Origin: Natronohydrobacter thiooxidans
GTDB taxonomy: Bacteria > Pseudomonadota > Alphaproteobacteria > Rhodobacterales > Rhodobacteraceae
Direction: 5' to 3'
NCBI RefSeq assembly: GCF_001884735.1
Contig: NZ_MJAP01000003.1
Span: 496,001-560,000, forward strand
Length of the DNA: 64,000 bases
Shown: positions 35,013 through 44,473 of the stretch, piece after piece
How the letters are laid out: every line of letters begins with the position of its first letter
Position numbering within the stretch: position 1 is the first letter of the stretch
The notes under the pieces: model-generated
What the model saw: only the letters and a program-made list of their open reading frames with translations
What the model was told of the DNA's origin: nothing
Databases searched by the model: none
Translations under genes and position numbers: made by a program

Positions 35013-35954
35013 ATGATGATTGATATCGCCCAGATTGCGGGCGGCTTGGTAATCCTGCTGCTGGCGGGTGATCTGCTGGTGCGCGGTGCGGTCAATCTGG
35101 CGCTGCGGCTGGGTGTTCCGGCGCTGATGGTGGGGATGACGGTGGTGGCTTTCGGCACCTCGGCCCCGGAGCTTCTGGTCTCGGTCCAGGCGGTCCTGAC
35201 GGGGGCAGGCGGGCTGGCGCTCGGGAATGTGGTGGGCTCGAATATCGCCAATATCCTGCTGGTCATGGGGCTGCCCGCGCTGATTGCGCCGGTGCTGGTC
35301 GGGCGCGAGTCCCTGCGCGATTATGCGATCATGATCGCGGTGACGTTCCTGTTCATCGGGCTGGCCTTTACCGGGGTGATCGCGCTCTGGCAGGCGCTGG
35401 TGCTGCTGGCAGCGTTTGCGCTGTTCATGGCCGAGAGCATCTGGCGCGGCAAACGCGCGCAGATAGCGCCGGATGAGCTGGAAGGCGCGGATCCGGCGCT
35501 GTCGGGGCGGCGACTGGCGCTCTATCTTGTGCTGGGGCTGATCGGCCTGCCGCTGGGTGCCAGTCTGCTGGTGGCGGGCGCGGTGGATATTGCCGAAGCG
35601 CTGGGCGTGTCGGATCTCATGATCGGGCTGACCATCGTTGCTGTGGGCACATCGCTGCCGGAACTGGCCACGACGCTGATGGCCGCGATCCGGCGCGAGG
35701 GCGGCGTGGCGCTGGGCAATATCCTTGGCTCCAACATCTTCAACCTGCTGTTCATTCTGGGCGTGGCCGGGATGGTGGGGCCGATGGCCGTGCCCGAAGC
35801 CATGTTGCGGCTGGATCTGTGGGTGATGCTGGGGGCGGCGCTGGTGCTGGCGCCCTTCCTCTGGAGCGGACGCGCCATCGGGCGGGTGGCGGGGGCGCTC
35901 TTGCTTTCGGGATATGGCGGCTACATCTGGCTTCTGGTGCAATACGGGGGCTGA
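35013..35954 (+). CDS. calcium/sodium antiporter (CaCA family, YrbG-like)
   Basis: A 313-residue inner-membrane protein with about ten helices and the two alpha repeats of the Ca2+/cation antiporter family: GMTVVAFGTSAPELLVSVQA with GNVVGSNIANILLVMG in the first half, and GLTIVAVGTSLPELATTLMA with GNILGSNIFNLLFILG in the second. The repeats carry the ion-binding Glu and Asn/Ser residues. It exchanges Na+ (or H+) for Ca2+. The start could be either of two adjacent ATGs at 35013 and 35016. It is part of the 34019-36728 run. Confidence 0.9.
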   Translation: MMIDIAQIAGGLVILLLAGDLLVRGAVNLALRLGVPALMVGMTVVAFGTSAPELLVSVQAVLTGAGGLALGNVVGSNIANILLVMGLPALIAPVLVGRESLRDYAIMIAVTFLFIGLAFTGVIALWQALVLLAAFALFMAESIWRGKRAQIAPDELEGADPALSGRRLALYLVLGLIGLPLGASLLVAGAVDIAEALGVSDLMIGLTIVAVGTSLPELATTLMAAIRREGGVALGNILGSNIFNLLFILGVAGMVGPMAVPEAMLRLDLWVMLGAALVLAPFLWSGRAIGRVAGALLLSGYGGYIWLLVQYGG

Positions 35955-35957
35955 GAC

Positions 35958-36728
35958 ATGGGCCGGGCATTGGTGACGGGGGGGGCGCGGCGGCTGGGCC
36001 GGGCGATGGCGCTCTATCTGGCCGGGCGGGGCTATGACGTGGCGATCCATCATGCCCGTTCCGGCGTGGAAGCCGCAGCGCTGGCGCAGGAGATCGAGGC
36101 GATGGGGTGCCGCGCCATCTGTCTGCGCGCCGATCTGCTGGACGAAGACGCGCTTGCGCCGCTGGTGCCAGCGGCCGCGCAGGGTCTTGGCGGGCCGCTG
36201 AACCTGCTGGTCAATAATGCCTCGGTCTTTGAAGAGGACAGTCTTGCCACCGCCACCCGCGCAAGCTGGGACCGGCATATGATGTCGAACCTACGCGCGC
36301 CTTTCGTGCTGACGCAGGCTTTCGCGGCGCAATGCCCCGCCCCGGTGGCGGATGCCGCCGGAGAGCCGGTGGCGCAGGGGCTGGTGGTCAATCTGATCGA
36401 CCAGAAGGTGCGCAAGCTGACGCCGCAGCATATGAGCTATTCGATTGCCAAGATGGGGCTCTGGGCCTTTACCCGCATGGCGGCGCAGGAATTGGGGCCG
36501 CTTGTGCGGGTCAATGCGATTGGTCCGGGGCCGACCCTGCAGGCAGAGGGCCAGCCCGAAGCGGCCTATCTGAACAGCCGCGCGGCCACAGTGCTGGAGC
36601 GTGGTGCGAACCCCGATGACATCACGGCGGCATTGGGTTTTTTCCTTGAGGCCAAGGCGGTTACAGGCCAGATCTTATGCATAGACGGGGGCCAGCATCT
36701 GGTCTGGAAAACCCCCGATCTGGGCTGA
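35958..36728 (+). CDS. short-chain dehydrogenase/reductase, pteridine reductase (FolM)-like
   Basis: A 256-residue SDR. The cofactor loop TGGARRLGRAMALYLAGRG contains the TGxxRRxG form typical of NADP-dependent pteridine reductases; NNASVFEED follows at ~85 and the catalytic Tyr-Lys pair is in HMSYSIAKMGLWAFTRMAA. The C-terminal IGPGPTL is also seen in FolM/PTR1-like enzymes. It may reduce dihydropterins or dihydrofolate, but SDR substrate calls are weak. It ends the operon that begins with the S49 peptidase. Confidence 0.8.
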   Translation: MGRALVTGGARRLGRAMALYLAGRGYDVAIHHARSGVEAAALAQEIEAMGCRAICLRADLLDEDALAPLVPAAAQGLGGPLNLLVNNASVFEEDSLATATRASWDRHMMSNLRAPFVLTQAFAAQCPAPVADAAGEPVAQGLVVNLIDQKVRKLTPQHMSYSIAKMGLWAFTRMAAQELGPLVRVNAIGPGPTLQAEGQPEAAYLNSRAATVLERGANPDDITAALGFFLEAKAVTGQILCIDGGQHLVWKTPDLG

Positions 36729-37034
36729 TCCGGGGCGGAAAACAGACATATTCTGTGCAAGTTGTGCACCGTTCACGAATCTGTCACGGATTTGAGACAA
36801 AAACATCATGTATTTCAAATGTTTGCGACAGCAACAATAATTATTGTTTGTTATCAGTTCGTTAAGTTTGTGCCTATTTTTTAGGCAAATCACGAAACAC
36901 CCCTTGATTCAACAGGAATCCCGCCGAAACGCAACTTCGCCCACAGGGTTATCCACAGATTTCGTGGACAGGTTTTTCGTTGCTGTCCGAGTGAAAACAT
37001 TGCAGCGTCGCAGAGAATCACGCACAAGCGCATC
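36729..37034. promoter_or_regulatory. AT-rich, palindrome-bearing region upstream of uvrC with a DnaA box
   Basis: No gene is seen in these 306 bases. The region is much more AT-rich than its surroundings. It has a perfect DnaA-box consensus TTATCCACA at 36949-36957, a perfect 16-bp palindrome AACAATAATTATTGTT at 36833-36848, and an inverted repeat TGCCTA/TAGGCA at 36871-36876 and 36882-36887. It must carry the uvrC promoter; I saw no second perfect DnaA box. Confidence 0.6.
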
Positions 37035-38915
37035 ATGTCCGAACCCAGCCCCCCCCAAGCTTCCGCTACGTCAGATTTGCGCGGTCATGCCTGTATCGCC
37101 GCGCATGTGAAACAGCTTGACGGCTCGCCCGGTGTCTACCGGATGCTGAACGAGAAATCCGAGGTGCTCTATGTCGGCAAGGCGCGCAATCTGCGCGCGC
37201 GGGTGTCGAGCTATGCGCGCCCCACCGGGCATTCGGCGCGGATTGCGCGGATGATTTCCGAGACCAGTGCGATGATGTTCCTGACCACGCGGACGGAAAC
37301 CGAGGCGCTGCTTCTGGAGCAGAACCTGATCAAGCAGCTGAAGCCGCGCTACAATGTGCTGCTCAGGGACGACAAGAGCTTTCCCTATATCCTGCTGCCC
37401 AAGGATCATGCCTATCCGCAACTGCGCAAGCATCGCGGGCGGCGTTCGGTGAAGGGCAGCTATTTCGGCCCCTTTGCCAGCGCGGGCGCGGTGAACCGGA
37501 CGCTGAACCAGTTGCAGCGGGTGTTTTTGCTGCGCAATTGCGCGGATTCGGTGTTCAACAGCCGGACGCGACCCTGCCTGCTTTATCAGATCAAGCGCTG
37601 TTCTGCGCCTTGTGTGGGCTATATTTCCGAAGCGGATTATGCCGGGCTGATTGCGGATGCCGAGCGTTTCCTATCGGGCAAGAGCACGAAGATACAGGCG
37701 CAACTGGCGGAAGAGATGGCAAAAGCCGCTGACGCGATGGAATTCGAGCGCGCGGCGGCGCTGCGCGACCGGATCCGGGCGCTGACGCAGGTGCAGCAAA
37801 GCCAGGGCGTGAACCCGCGCGGTGTGAGCGAGGCGGATGTGATCGCGCTGCATCTTGAAAAGGGGCAGGCCTGTGTGCAGGTCTTTTTCATCCGCGCCAA
37901 TCAGAGCTGGGGGAATCGCGATTTCTACCCTGCGACCGGGGCGGGGGCGGAAGAGCCCGAGATTCTGGAGGCGTTTCTGGGCCAGTTCTATGATGGCAAG
38001 GAACCGCCCCGGCAGGTGATCCTGTCGCATGGGATCGAGAATGCCGATCTGATGGGGCAGCTTCTGTCCGAGCGCGCGGGGCGCAAGGTCGAGCTTCTGG
38101 TGCCGCAGCGGGGCGAGAAGGCGGAACTGGTCGAGAATGCCGCGCGCAATGCGCGCGAGGCTTTGGCGATGCGGATGGCCTCCTCCGCGGCGCAGGGGCG
38201 GATGCTGGAGGGGCTGGCCGAGGCTTTCGGGCTGGAGGCGCCGCCCGCCCGCATCGAGGTCTATGACAACAGCCATATTCAGGGCACGGATGCGGTGGGC
38301 GCGATGATCGTCGCGGGGCGCGACGGGTTTTTGAAGAGCCAGTATCGCAAGTTCAATATCCGCGGTGACGGGATCACGGCGGGCGATGATTTCGGCATGA
38401 TGAAGGAAGTGCTGACGCGGCGTTTCGAGCGGCTGTTGAAGGAAGACCCGGACCGGATGGGCGAGACCTGGCCGGATCTCTTGCTGATCGACGGGGGCGC
38501 GGGGCAGATCAGCGCCGTGGCCGGGATCATGGCGGATCTGGGGGTGGATGACATTCCGGTCGTGGGGGTGGCCAAGGGGATCGACCGCGATGCGGGCAAG
38601 GAAGAGTTCCACCGTCCGGGGAAGCGCCCTTTCGCGCTGCGCCATAATGATCCGGTGCTGTATTTCGTGCAACGGCTGCGCGATGAGGCGCATCGGTTTG
38701 CCATCGGCACGCATCGCGCCAAGCGGGCGAAATCGGTGAGCGCCTCGCCGCTCGATGATATTCCCGGTGTCGGGCCGGGGCGGAAACGCGCGCTTCTGGC
38801 GCATTTCGGCTCTGCCAAGGCGGTGTCGCGGGCGGGGCTGGCCGATCTGCAGGCGGTGGAGGGGATTTCAGAAGCGCTGGCGCAGGTGATCCATGACCAT
38901 CTCAACGCGCGGTGA
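37035..38915 (+). CDS. uvrC: excinuclease ABC subunit C
   Basis: A 626-residue UvrC of standard length. The N-terminal GIY-YIG nuclease (~residues 28-110; [20 protein letters not shown]) makes the 3' incision, followed by a Cys-rich segment ([18 protein letters not shown]), the UvrBC domain (~210-245; [18 protein letters not shown]), the RNase H-like endonuclease domain making the 5' cut ([30 protein letters not shown]), and a C-terminal tandem helix-hairpin-helix ([19 protein letters not shown]). It acts in nucleotide excision repair with UvrA and UvrB. Its 3' end overlaps the sirtuin gene by 23 bases, suggesting coupled translation. Confidence 0.97.
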   Translation: MSEPSPPQASATSDLRGHACIAAHVKQLDGSPGVYRMLNEKSEVLYVGKARNLRARVSSYARPTGHSARIARMISETSAMMFLTTRTETEALLLEQNLIKQLKPRYNVLLRDDKSFPYILLPKDHAYPQLRKHRGRRSVKGSYFGPFASAGAVNRTLNQLQRVFLLRNCADSVFNSRTRPCLLYQIKRCSAPCVGYISEADYAGLIADAERFLSGKSTKIQAQLAEEMAKAADAMEFERAAALRDRIRALTQVQQSQGVNPRGVSEADVIALHLEKGQACVQVFFIRANQSWGNRDFYPATGAGAEEPEILEAFLGQFYDGKEPPRQVILSHGIENADLMGQLLSERAGRKVELLVPQRGEKAELVENAARNAREALAMRMASSAAQGRMLEGLAEAFGLEAPPARIEVYDNSHIQGTDAVGAMIVAGRDGFLKSQYRKFNIRGDGITAGDDFGMMKEVLTRRFERLLKEDPDRMGETWPDLLLIDGGAGQISAVAGIMADLGVDDIPVVGVAKGIDRDAGKEEFHRPGKRPFALRHNDPVLYFVQRLRDEAHRFAIGTHRAKRAKSVSASPLDDIPGVGPGRKRALLAHFGSAKAVSRAGLADLQAVEGISEALAQVIHDHLNAR

Positions 38916-39600
38916 ACGCATCGTGGTGCTGACCGGCGCGGGGCTGTCGGCGGAATCGGGGCTGGGGACGTTTCGGGACAAGGACGGGCTCTGGACGCGC
39001 TATGACCTGAATGAGGTCGCCACGCCCGAGGGGTTCGCGCGCAATCCCGCGCGGGTGCATGAGTTTTACAATGCGCGGCGGGCGAATTGTCTGGGGGCGC
39101 GGCCCAATGCGGCGCATGACGCTTTGGCGCGGTTGCAGCGGGCGCGGCCCGACCGGGTGACATTGGTCACGCAGAATGTGGATGATCTGCTGGAACGCGC
39201 GGGGGCGCGGGATGTGATCCACATGCATGGGGAACTGACCCGCGCGCTATGCGCGGCTTGCTTGCATCGCTGGGACGCGCCGCTTGTGATGGAGGTCGCG
39301 GCCCCCTGCCCGGCCTGCGCGCGCCCTGCGACGCGGCCCGATATCGTCTGGTTCGGGGAAATGCCCTATCACATGGAGCGGATCGGGGCGGCATTGCAGG
39401 CGGCGGATCTGTTCGTGGCGATCGGTACATCAGGCAATGTCTATCCGGCGGCGGGGTTCGTGCAGGAAGCGGCTTTTGCCGGGGCGCGGACGCTGGAATT
39501 GACGCTGGAGCCCTCGGCCACCGCATCGCTGTTTGACGCGGCGCGCTTCGGACCTGCGAGCGTGCTGGTGCCGGACTGGGTGGCGGAGGTGTTGGGGTGA
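38893..39600 (+). CDS. cobB: NAD-dependent protein deacylase (sirtuin)
   Basis: A 235-residue class III sirtuin. NAD binding: [18 protein letters not shown]; the catalytic His is in [22 protein letters not shown] is conserved; a zinc ribbon is formed by the CAAC and CPAC pairs (~residues 117-140). It removes acetyl or other acyl groups from lysines, using NAD. Residues of the deacylase pocket (YNARR, with Tyr and Arg) resemble CobB-type desuccinylases, so succinyl or glutaryl removal is possible. The name cobB here means the sirtuin, not the corrin amidase. It begins inside the uvrC 3' end. Confidence 0.93.
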   Translation: MTISTRGERIVVLTGAGLSAESGLGTFRDKDGLWTRYDLNEVATPEGFARNPARVHEFYNARRANCLGARPNAAHDALARLQRARPDRVTLVTQNVDDLLERAGARDVIHMHGELTRALCAACLHRWDAPLVMEVAAPCPACARPATRPDIVWFGEMPYHMERIGAALQAADLFVAIGTSGNVYPAAGFVQEAAFAGARTLELTLEPSATASLFDAARFGPASVLVPDWVAEVLG

Positions 39601-39612
39601 TCGGGCGACCGC

Positions 39613-40047
39613 CTATCTGCGAAGCGCGGCCCCCAGGCGGGCGACCTTTTCGACATCGAGGCTGAGGGCCAGATCCTTCGCCCCCAGCCTGTCGAGCGGG
39701 AACCAGCCTGCTTCCAGCGCGTCATCCGCCGCCAGTGGTTCGCCGGACAGCCATGTGCAGAGCACGGCCACAAGAACGTAGTGATGCCGCAGATGTCCCT
39801 GCGCATCGTGGTCGAAGGCGTCAACTGCGGTGAAGACGCGCTCTGCCCGCGCCACGACCCCGGTTTCTTCGGCCAGTTCACGGATTGCGGCCGCTTCCAG
39901 CGCTTCGCCCAGATCGACCTTGCCGCCGGGAAAGCCCCATCTGCCTGCATCCGGCGGATTGGCGCGGCGCACCAGCAGAACCTGATCCTGCCGGAACAGA
40001 ACCGCGATGGTCGCGACAACGGGCCGTGTCTGCGCGCCCTGCATCAT
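39613..40047 (-). CDS. Nudix hydrolase
   Basis: A 144-residue Nudix protein. The box is complete, starting at G42: GGKVDLGEALEAAAIRE followed by LAEETGV, matching Gx5Ex7REUxEExGU. NPPDAGRWGFPGG upstream is common in ADP-ribose and NADH pyrophosphatase-like members. Exact substrate is open. It overlaps the rmuC stop by 4 bases (minus-strand pair rmuC-nudix) and is convergent with the sirtuin gene, 12 bases away, without a visible terminator. Confidence 0.88.
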   Translation of the reverse strand: MMQGAQTRPVVATIAVLFRQDQVLLVRRANPPDAGRWGFPGGKVDLGEALEAAAIRELAEETGVVARAERVFTAVDAFDHDAQGHLRHHYVLVAVLCTWLSGEPLAADDALEAGWFPLDRLGAKDLALSLDVEKVARLGAALRR

Positions 40048-41618
40048 GCGCCGCCCTCGGGTTCCGGTGGCTCCAATGCGGGGCTTTCCTCGGTGTCGTC
40101 AAACTCGACCGACAGGCTCTTGCTGGTCTTGGCCCCCAAGGTCTTGAGCGTCTCGACCTGACGCAGCAGATTGCCGCTGCCGCGCGAAAGCTGGCCCATG
40201 GCGGCATCATAGGAGGTTCCGGCCTGTTGCAGGCGTTTGCCGACCTGATCCATGCTGCTGACAAACCCCGCCACCTTGTCGTAAAGCAGCCCCGCGCGGC
40301 GGGCGATTTCCTCGGCATTCTGGTTGCGCCGTTCGACCGCCCAGACATGCGCGACCGTGCGCAACGCCATCATCAGCGTGGTGGGGGTGGCGATGGTGAT
40401 ATGACGCTCCAGCGCGTATTCGGTCAGCGCGCCGTCCTGACGCAGCGCCTCTGACAGCGCACCTTCGATCGGCACGAACATGATGACATAATCGACGCTG
40501 GCGGCTTCGGCGAACTGGTAGCGCTTGGCCGACAGCTCGTTGATATGGCTGCGCAGCGAGGCGATATGGCGCTTGCGGGCGATTTCGGCGTCCACATCCG
40601 TTTCGGCATTCACCGCATCGGTATAGGCCACAAGCGAGACCTTGCTGTCGATGACCAGCGATTTGCCGCCAGGGATGCGGACCACGACATCGGGGCGCAG
40701 CCGCCCGCCCTCGTCGCTGGTGCGATGGGCCTGGGTCTCGTATTCCTCGCCCTCGCGCAGACCGGAGCGTTCGAGAATACCTTCGAGCACCATCTCGCCC
40801 CATGCGCCCTGCCGCTGCTGGTCGGATTTCAGCGCACGGGTGAGGGCAAGCGCTTCTTTCGAGACTTCCTCGGAGCGTTTGCTGAGTTGCTGGATCTCGG
40901 CCTTGAGCGCGGCGCGGTCATCCACGGTCGCTTTATGGACCGCTTTCAATTCGCGCTCGAAATGGCCGACATGTTCTTTCAGCGGCGTGAGCGTGGCGCT
41001 GAGGCGTTCGAGATTGGCTTTCGAGAATTCCTCGCCCTGCACTTTCAGCGCCTCACGGGCGAGTTCCTGAAATTTCGCCTCCATATCGGCGCGGACCTTG
41101 CCAAGGATCTCGATCTTTTCCTCTGACGCGGCCTTTTGCGCGCGCAATTCGGCCTGCAGGCGGTTGATCGTGCCGGTCAGATCCTGTTTTTCCACTGCCG
41201 CCGTATCCAGCCGGTCGCGCAGGCTGGTGATCTCGGCGCGCAGCTCGGCCATGGTTTCGGCATGGCGGCGGGTGGTGTCCTCGGCATCCTTCAGGGCGGA
41301 TTCAAGCTGGGCAGAGAGGCGCGAGATGCGGCTGGCGGCGGTTTCGGCGCGTTCGGCATCGGCGTCGAGTTTGGTGCGCAGTTTCGACAGATCGCCGTTC
41401 AGCCGGTCAATCTCGGATTTGCGCTCCTGCGCCAGCGCCTCGGCCCCGGTGGCGCGGCCCAGCGCCGCGCGCAATTCGGCCTCGGAGGCGCGCAGCCCGG
41501 CGGAATCGCCGCCGCGCAGGCGCAGGGCCAGGAGGATGGCGGCCAGGGCGACAAGGGCGAGCAGAAAACTCGCGAGGAGGATCGGATCGAGGGTTTCGAT
41601 CAGTCTGGGAAGGGTCAC
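40044..41618 (-). CDS. rmuC: DNA recombination protein RmuC
   Basis: A 524-residue RmuC homologue. An N-terminal membrane helix (~residues 12-32; LASFLLALVALAAILLALRL in part) is followed by a long coiled coil (~45-215, rich in Glu, Arg, Ala), then the RmuC nuclease-like core (~220-450) with QGAWGEMVLEGILERSGLRE, RPDVVVRIPGGKSLVIDSKV and YVIMFVPIEGALSEAL. RmuC is thought to limit inverted-repeat-driven DNA rearrangements. The coil should place the core in the cytoplasm near the membrane. Confidence 0.93.
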   Translation of the reverse strand: MTLPRLIETLDPILLASFLLALVALAAILLALRLRGGDSAGLRASEAELRAALGRATGAEALAQERKSEIDRLNGDLSKLRTKLDADAERAETAASRISRLSAQLESALKDAEDTTRRHAETMAELRAEITSLRDRLDTAAVEKQDLTGTINRLQAELRAQKAASEEKIEILGKVRADMEAKFQELAREALKVQGEEFSKANLERLSATLTPLKEHVGHFERELKAVHKATVDDRAALKAEIQQLSKRSEEVSKEALALTRALKSDQQRQGAWGEMVLEGILERSGLREGEEYETQAHRTSDEGGRLRPDVVVRIPGGKSLVIDSKVSLVAYTDAVNAETDVDAEIARKRHIASLRSHINELSAKRYQFAEAASVDYVIMFVPIEGALSEALRQDGALTEYALERHITIATPTTLMMALRTVAHVWAVERRNQNAEEIARRAGLLYDKVAGFVSSMDQVGKRLQQAGTSYDAAMGQLSRGSGNLLRQVETLKTLGAKTSKSLSVEFDDTEESPALEPPEPEGGA

Positions 41619-41838
41619 GGGCGGGGCCTGTCTTGGGGAGATGGAGCGCGGAGTCTAGGCGGCGCGCGCGGCAATGTGAAGAGTGGCGGCCAGAGTGCAC
41701 CTCGACCCGCCTGGGCAGGCTGTGCCACAGCCGCTGCCCACGGGGGGACGGGCCTTGCGGCCCGTGGCCTTTGGCGAGAGCATTTCGGGCAAGATGAAGT
41801 CTCGGGGGGGGGGAGAGCAGGCTGATCGGGAAGGGCGG
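41619..41838. terminator. hairpin-rich gap between the DUF1501 gene and rmuC
   Basis: No gene is seen. Two stem-loops lie in the gap: 41713-41739, with inner arms GGCTGTG/CACAGCC (41718-41724, 41726-41732) and outer GGGCA/TGCCC; and 41748-41765, ACGGGCC/GGCCCGT with a TTGC loop. They follow the DUF1501 stop on the minus strand and may end that transcript, although neither has a U-tract. A run of ten G lies at 41804-41813. Confidence 0.45.
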
Positions 41839-43035
41839 CTAGAGGATCAGGCGCGGATTGTCGCCCATATCCAGCCCCGGAAAGACGGTGCGGGCGATAT
41901 CGGAGGCGCTCAGGCCGAAGAGATCGCGCATCGCCCAGCCGGCATAGGCGCGGATGTCGCGCAGGGGCATCAGGTCGCGGCCTGCATACATGTCAGGCTC
42001 GGCCAGCCCCGGCCAGCCGCCGAACATGCGCCCGCCGCGCAGCGCACCGCCTGCCAGCAAAAGCGCGCCGCCCGTGCCGTGATCTGTGCCGGTGCTGCCA
42101 TTCTCGCGCAGGGTGCGGCCGAATTCGGTCATGGCCAGAACCGTGGTGCGGCCCCAGTCCGGCCCCAGCCCGGCGCGCAGCGTCAGGATCGCATCCTGCA
42201 ACCGGCCCAGCGCGGGCAGGATCGCGCGGGCCTGATTGTAATGCGTGTCCCAGCCCGAGAGCGAGAAACTGGCGATCCGGGTCGGGCCGCGCAATTGCTC
42301 GGCAACATAGGCCGCGAGCGCGCCCGTATCGCCCGCAGCGGGCTGCGCCATCATGGCGCTATCCGCGTCCTCGCCGTCCTCGGGCAGATCCATGCCGGTC
42401 ATGTCGAGCGCGGTCAGTCCGGCCTCGGCAAACAGCGGATCGGCGGCGAAGAGATAGCCCAGCAGCAGGCGGCTTTGCGGGCTGAGGTCCAGCTCGGTCC
42501 CCGGTGCCCATTGGGTCATGGCGGCCTGACCTTCGAGGATCAGCATGCGTTCACGCCCCACGGCAAAGGCCGTGCGCGCATCGGCCTGCGGCAGCAGCGT
42601 CAGCATCCGGTTCAGCCAGCCAGTGCGCTGCAGTGCGGGCGGCAGGGGGCCTGCGGTGCCTGCCTCCAGATGGTCCTGCCCGTCGAAATGGCTGCGCCGG
42701 TCGCGATAGGGCGTCGAGGTCGCGGGCGCGAAGGCCAGTTCGCCCGCCTGCCAGAGCGGGTGCAACCCGTCCAGCGCGGGGTGCAGCGCGAAGAAATTGT
42801 CGAGCGCCAGACCGTCGCCCGCCAGCGTGGGGCGCAGGGCGCGGAATTGCGGGTCGCCCATGGGGCGCAGCAGATCGAGCCCGTCCATCGCGCCGCGCAG
42901 GATGATCACGACCAGCCGGTTGTCACCGGGGGCGGCGGCGAGGGTCACCGGGGTCAGAAGCGGGCTGGCCGCTGCGGAACAGCCGAAGCCAAGGCTGCGG
43001 GTCAGGAAGCGGCGGCGGCTGAGAGACTGCTGCAT
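41839..43035 (-). CDS. DUF1501 domain-containing exported protein
   Basis: A 398-residue protein with a Tat-type signal: SRRRFLTRSLGFGCSAAASP at the N-terminus. The mature part matches DUF1501, a family related to sulfatase/alkaline-phosphatase folds: NRLVVIILRGAMDGLDLLRP near residue 35 and FSLSGWDTHYNQ near 255. Metal-binding His and Asp residues are plausible at SGWDTH. Function is unknown. The gene follows the DUF1800 gene by 9 bases; DUF1800-DUF1501 pairs recur across bacteria and their products probably act together outside the cytoplasm. Confidence 0.85.
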   Translation of the reverse strand: MQQSLSRRRFLTRSLGFGCSAAASPLLTPVTLAAAPGDNRLVVIILRGAMDGLDLLRPMGDPQFRALRPTLAGDGLALDNFFALHPALDGLHPLWQAGELAFAPATSTPYRDRRSHFDGQDHLEAGTAGPLPPALQRTGWLNRMLTLLPQADARTAFAVGRERMLILEGQAAMTQWAPGTELDLSPQSRLLLGYLFAADPLFAEAGLTALDMTGMDLPEDGEDADSAMMAQPAAGDTGALAAYVAEQLRGPTRIASFSLSGWDTHYNQARAILPALGRLQDAILTLRAGLGPDWGRTTVLAMTEFGRTLRENGSTGTDHGTGGALLLAGGALRGGRMFGGWPGLAEPDMYAGRDLMPLRDIRAYAGWAMRDLFGLSASDIARTVFPGLDMGDNPRLIL

Positions 43036-43044
43036 ATGCGCCCC

Positions 43045-44403
43045 CTATCTGCGGTTGAAATCGGGCGCGGCGAGGATCAGTCCGATCCCCTGCGCGCGGG
43101 TTTCGGCCCCGGCACTGGCGCGGCGCAGCGCGTCGCTGGCCGCATCTGCCAGCGCGATCTCGATGAAATCGCGCGGATCATTGTCGGTGGGGACCAGTTG
43201 CGCCAGCCCCATCGCCCAATCGATCCGCGCGGCCAGTGCCTGCGGGGTGATCCATGCCGGGGCCGCATCGCTATAACCTGCGGGGCTGGGCACTTCCTCA
43301 TGCGGCTCGCCCATCAGGCGCAGGGGGCCGTCAAGGAAACGGCGGGTTTCGTTGCGGGACAGACCAAGGATCGTTGCGGGGTCCACCGCCAGCGCGCGCA
43401 GGCTGGCGGCCATCATCTCGAAAGGGGCGCGGGTCTTCGACAGCGGGCCATCCCATGCGGCGGGGTGTTCGAGCATCGCGCGGTAGAGCGCGGGGAGATC
43501 GCCCTTCGCATTCAGATAGCTGGCCGCCATATGCGCCACGAGCTGCGGATCGGGCGCATCCGAGATGAAATGCCGCGCGAGTTTTGTGGCCAGATGCTGC
43601 GCGGTCTCTGGCCGCAGCGCCAGATCATCGAGCGCGGTCAGGATATGATCGAGCGTGACCGGCCGCCCGCCATAGCGCGTGCCGAAAATCTCGATAATGC
43701 CCGGCTCGGCGATATTGGGGCGGAAGCTGAAGCCGTCGTCCAGCGTGTAGGTCAGCCCGGTCAGCAGCCGCGCCATCTGGGTCACGTCCTCCTGGCTGTA
43801 GCCGCCCGCGACGCCCAGCGTGTGCAGTTCCAGCAGTTCCCGCGCGAGGTTTTCATTCAGCCCGCGCCCACGCCGCCGCCCCGCACGGCTGGCCGGGCCG
43901 ACCGAGCGGTTCTGATCGAGATAATCGAGCATTGCCGGGTGCAGGATCGCGGCTTTGAGCATCTCGGCGAATGGGCCCTGCAGATGCGGGCGCAGCGCGT
44001 CTTCGGCATAGGGCGCGCGCAGGAAGCGGAGCGTGCCGGTTTTCGCCTGCAGCGCGAAATGGTTGGACCAGAAGCGGCTCAGGCGCTCGAAAAACCCGGT
44101 TTCCGCTGTGGCCAGACGGATCAGAGTGGCGCGCAGATCGGCCAGCGCGTCATCGCGGTCGCTGCGGTTCAGCAGGCGCAGGGCCTCTTGCGCATCCGCG
44201 TCGCCATCGCGGCGCAGGCGGCGCAGGTCGCGCCGCTCGATGGCGCGGGCAAGGCGGGTGTCCCAAGAGGTGACGGGGGGCACGGTGCGGGCGGTCTCGC
44301 GGTCAAGGCTGTCCCACAGCGCTGCCGCCCCGTGGGGCGGGGCATGGTCCGGGCCAAGGCCCGCGCCGAAACGGATGGCGGCCAGTGTGGGTTTGGAGAT
44401 CAT
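43045..44403 (-). CDS. DUF1800 domain-containing protein
   Basis: A 452-residue, mostly helical protein of the DUF1800 family: AAIRFGAGLGPDHAPP at the N-terminus, RLSRFWSNHFALQAKTG near residue 110, and GLNENLARELLELHTLGVAG near 185, the most conserved part of the family. No biochemical role is established. The start at 44403 is an ATG; a GTG 18 bases upstream is less likely. It is the first gene of the DUF1800-DUF1501 pair. Unlike its partner it shows no obvious signal peptide. Confidence 0.83.
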   Translation of the reverse strand: MISKPTLAAIRFGAGLGPDHAPPHGAAALWDSLDRETARTVPPVTSWDTRLARAIERRDLRRLRRDGDADAQEALRLLNRSDRDDALADLRATLIRLATAETGFFERLSRFWSNHFALQAKTGTLRFLRAPYAEDALRPHLQGPFAEMLKAAILHPAMLDYLDQNRSVGPASRAGRRRGRGLNENLARELLELHTLGVAGGYSQEDVTQMARLLTGLTYTLDDGFSFRPNIAEPGIIEIFGTRYGGRPVTLDHILTALDDLALRPETAQHLATKLARHFISDAPDPQLVAHMAASYLNAKGDLPALYRAMLEHPAAWDGPLSKTRAPFEMMAASLRALAVDPATILGLSRNETRRFLDGPLRLMGEPHEEVPSPAGYSDAAPAWITPQALAARIDWAMGLAQLVPTDNDPRDFIEIALADAASDALRRASAGAETRAQGIGLILAAPDFNRR

Positions 44404-44473
44404 CGGCGATCCGGATTGCACTGGCCCGCACTATGGGCGCAGGGGGCCTGCGGGCGCAAATCACATTCCGGCG

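Noticed and set aside
41804..41813. Run of ten G as a slippage switch
   Set aside because: It lies between genes, away from a start codon or promoter that I can identify.
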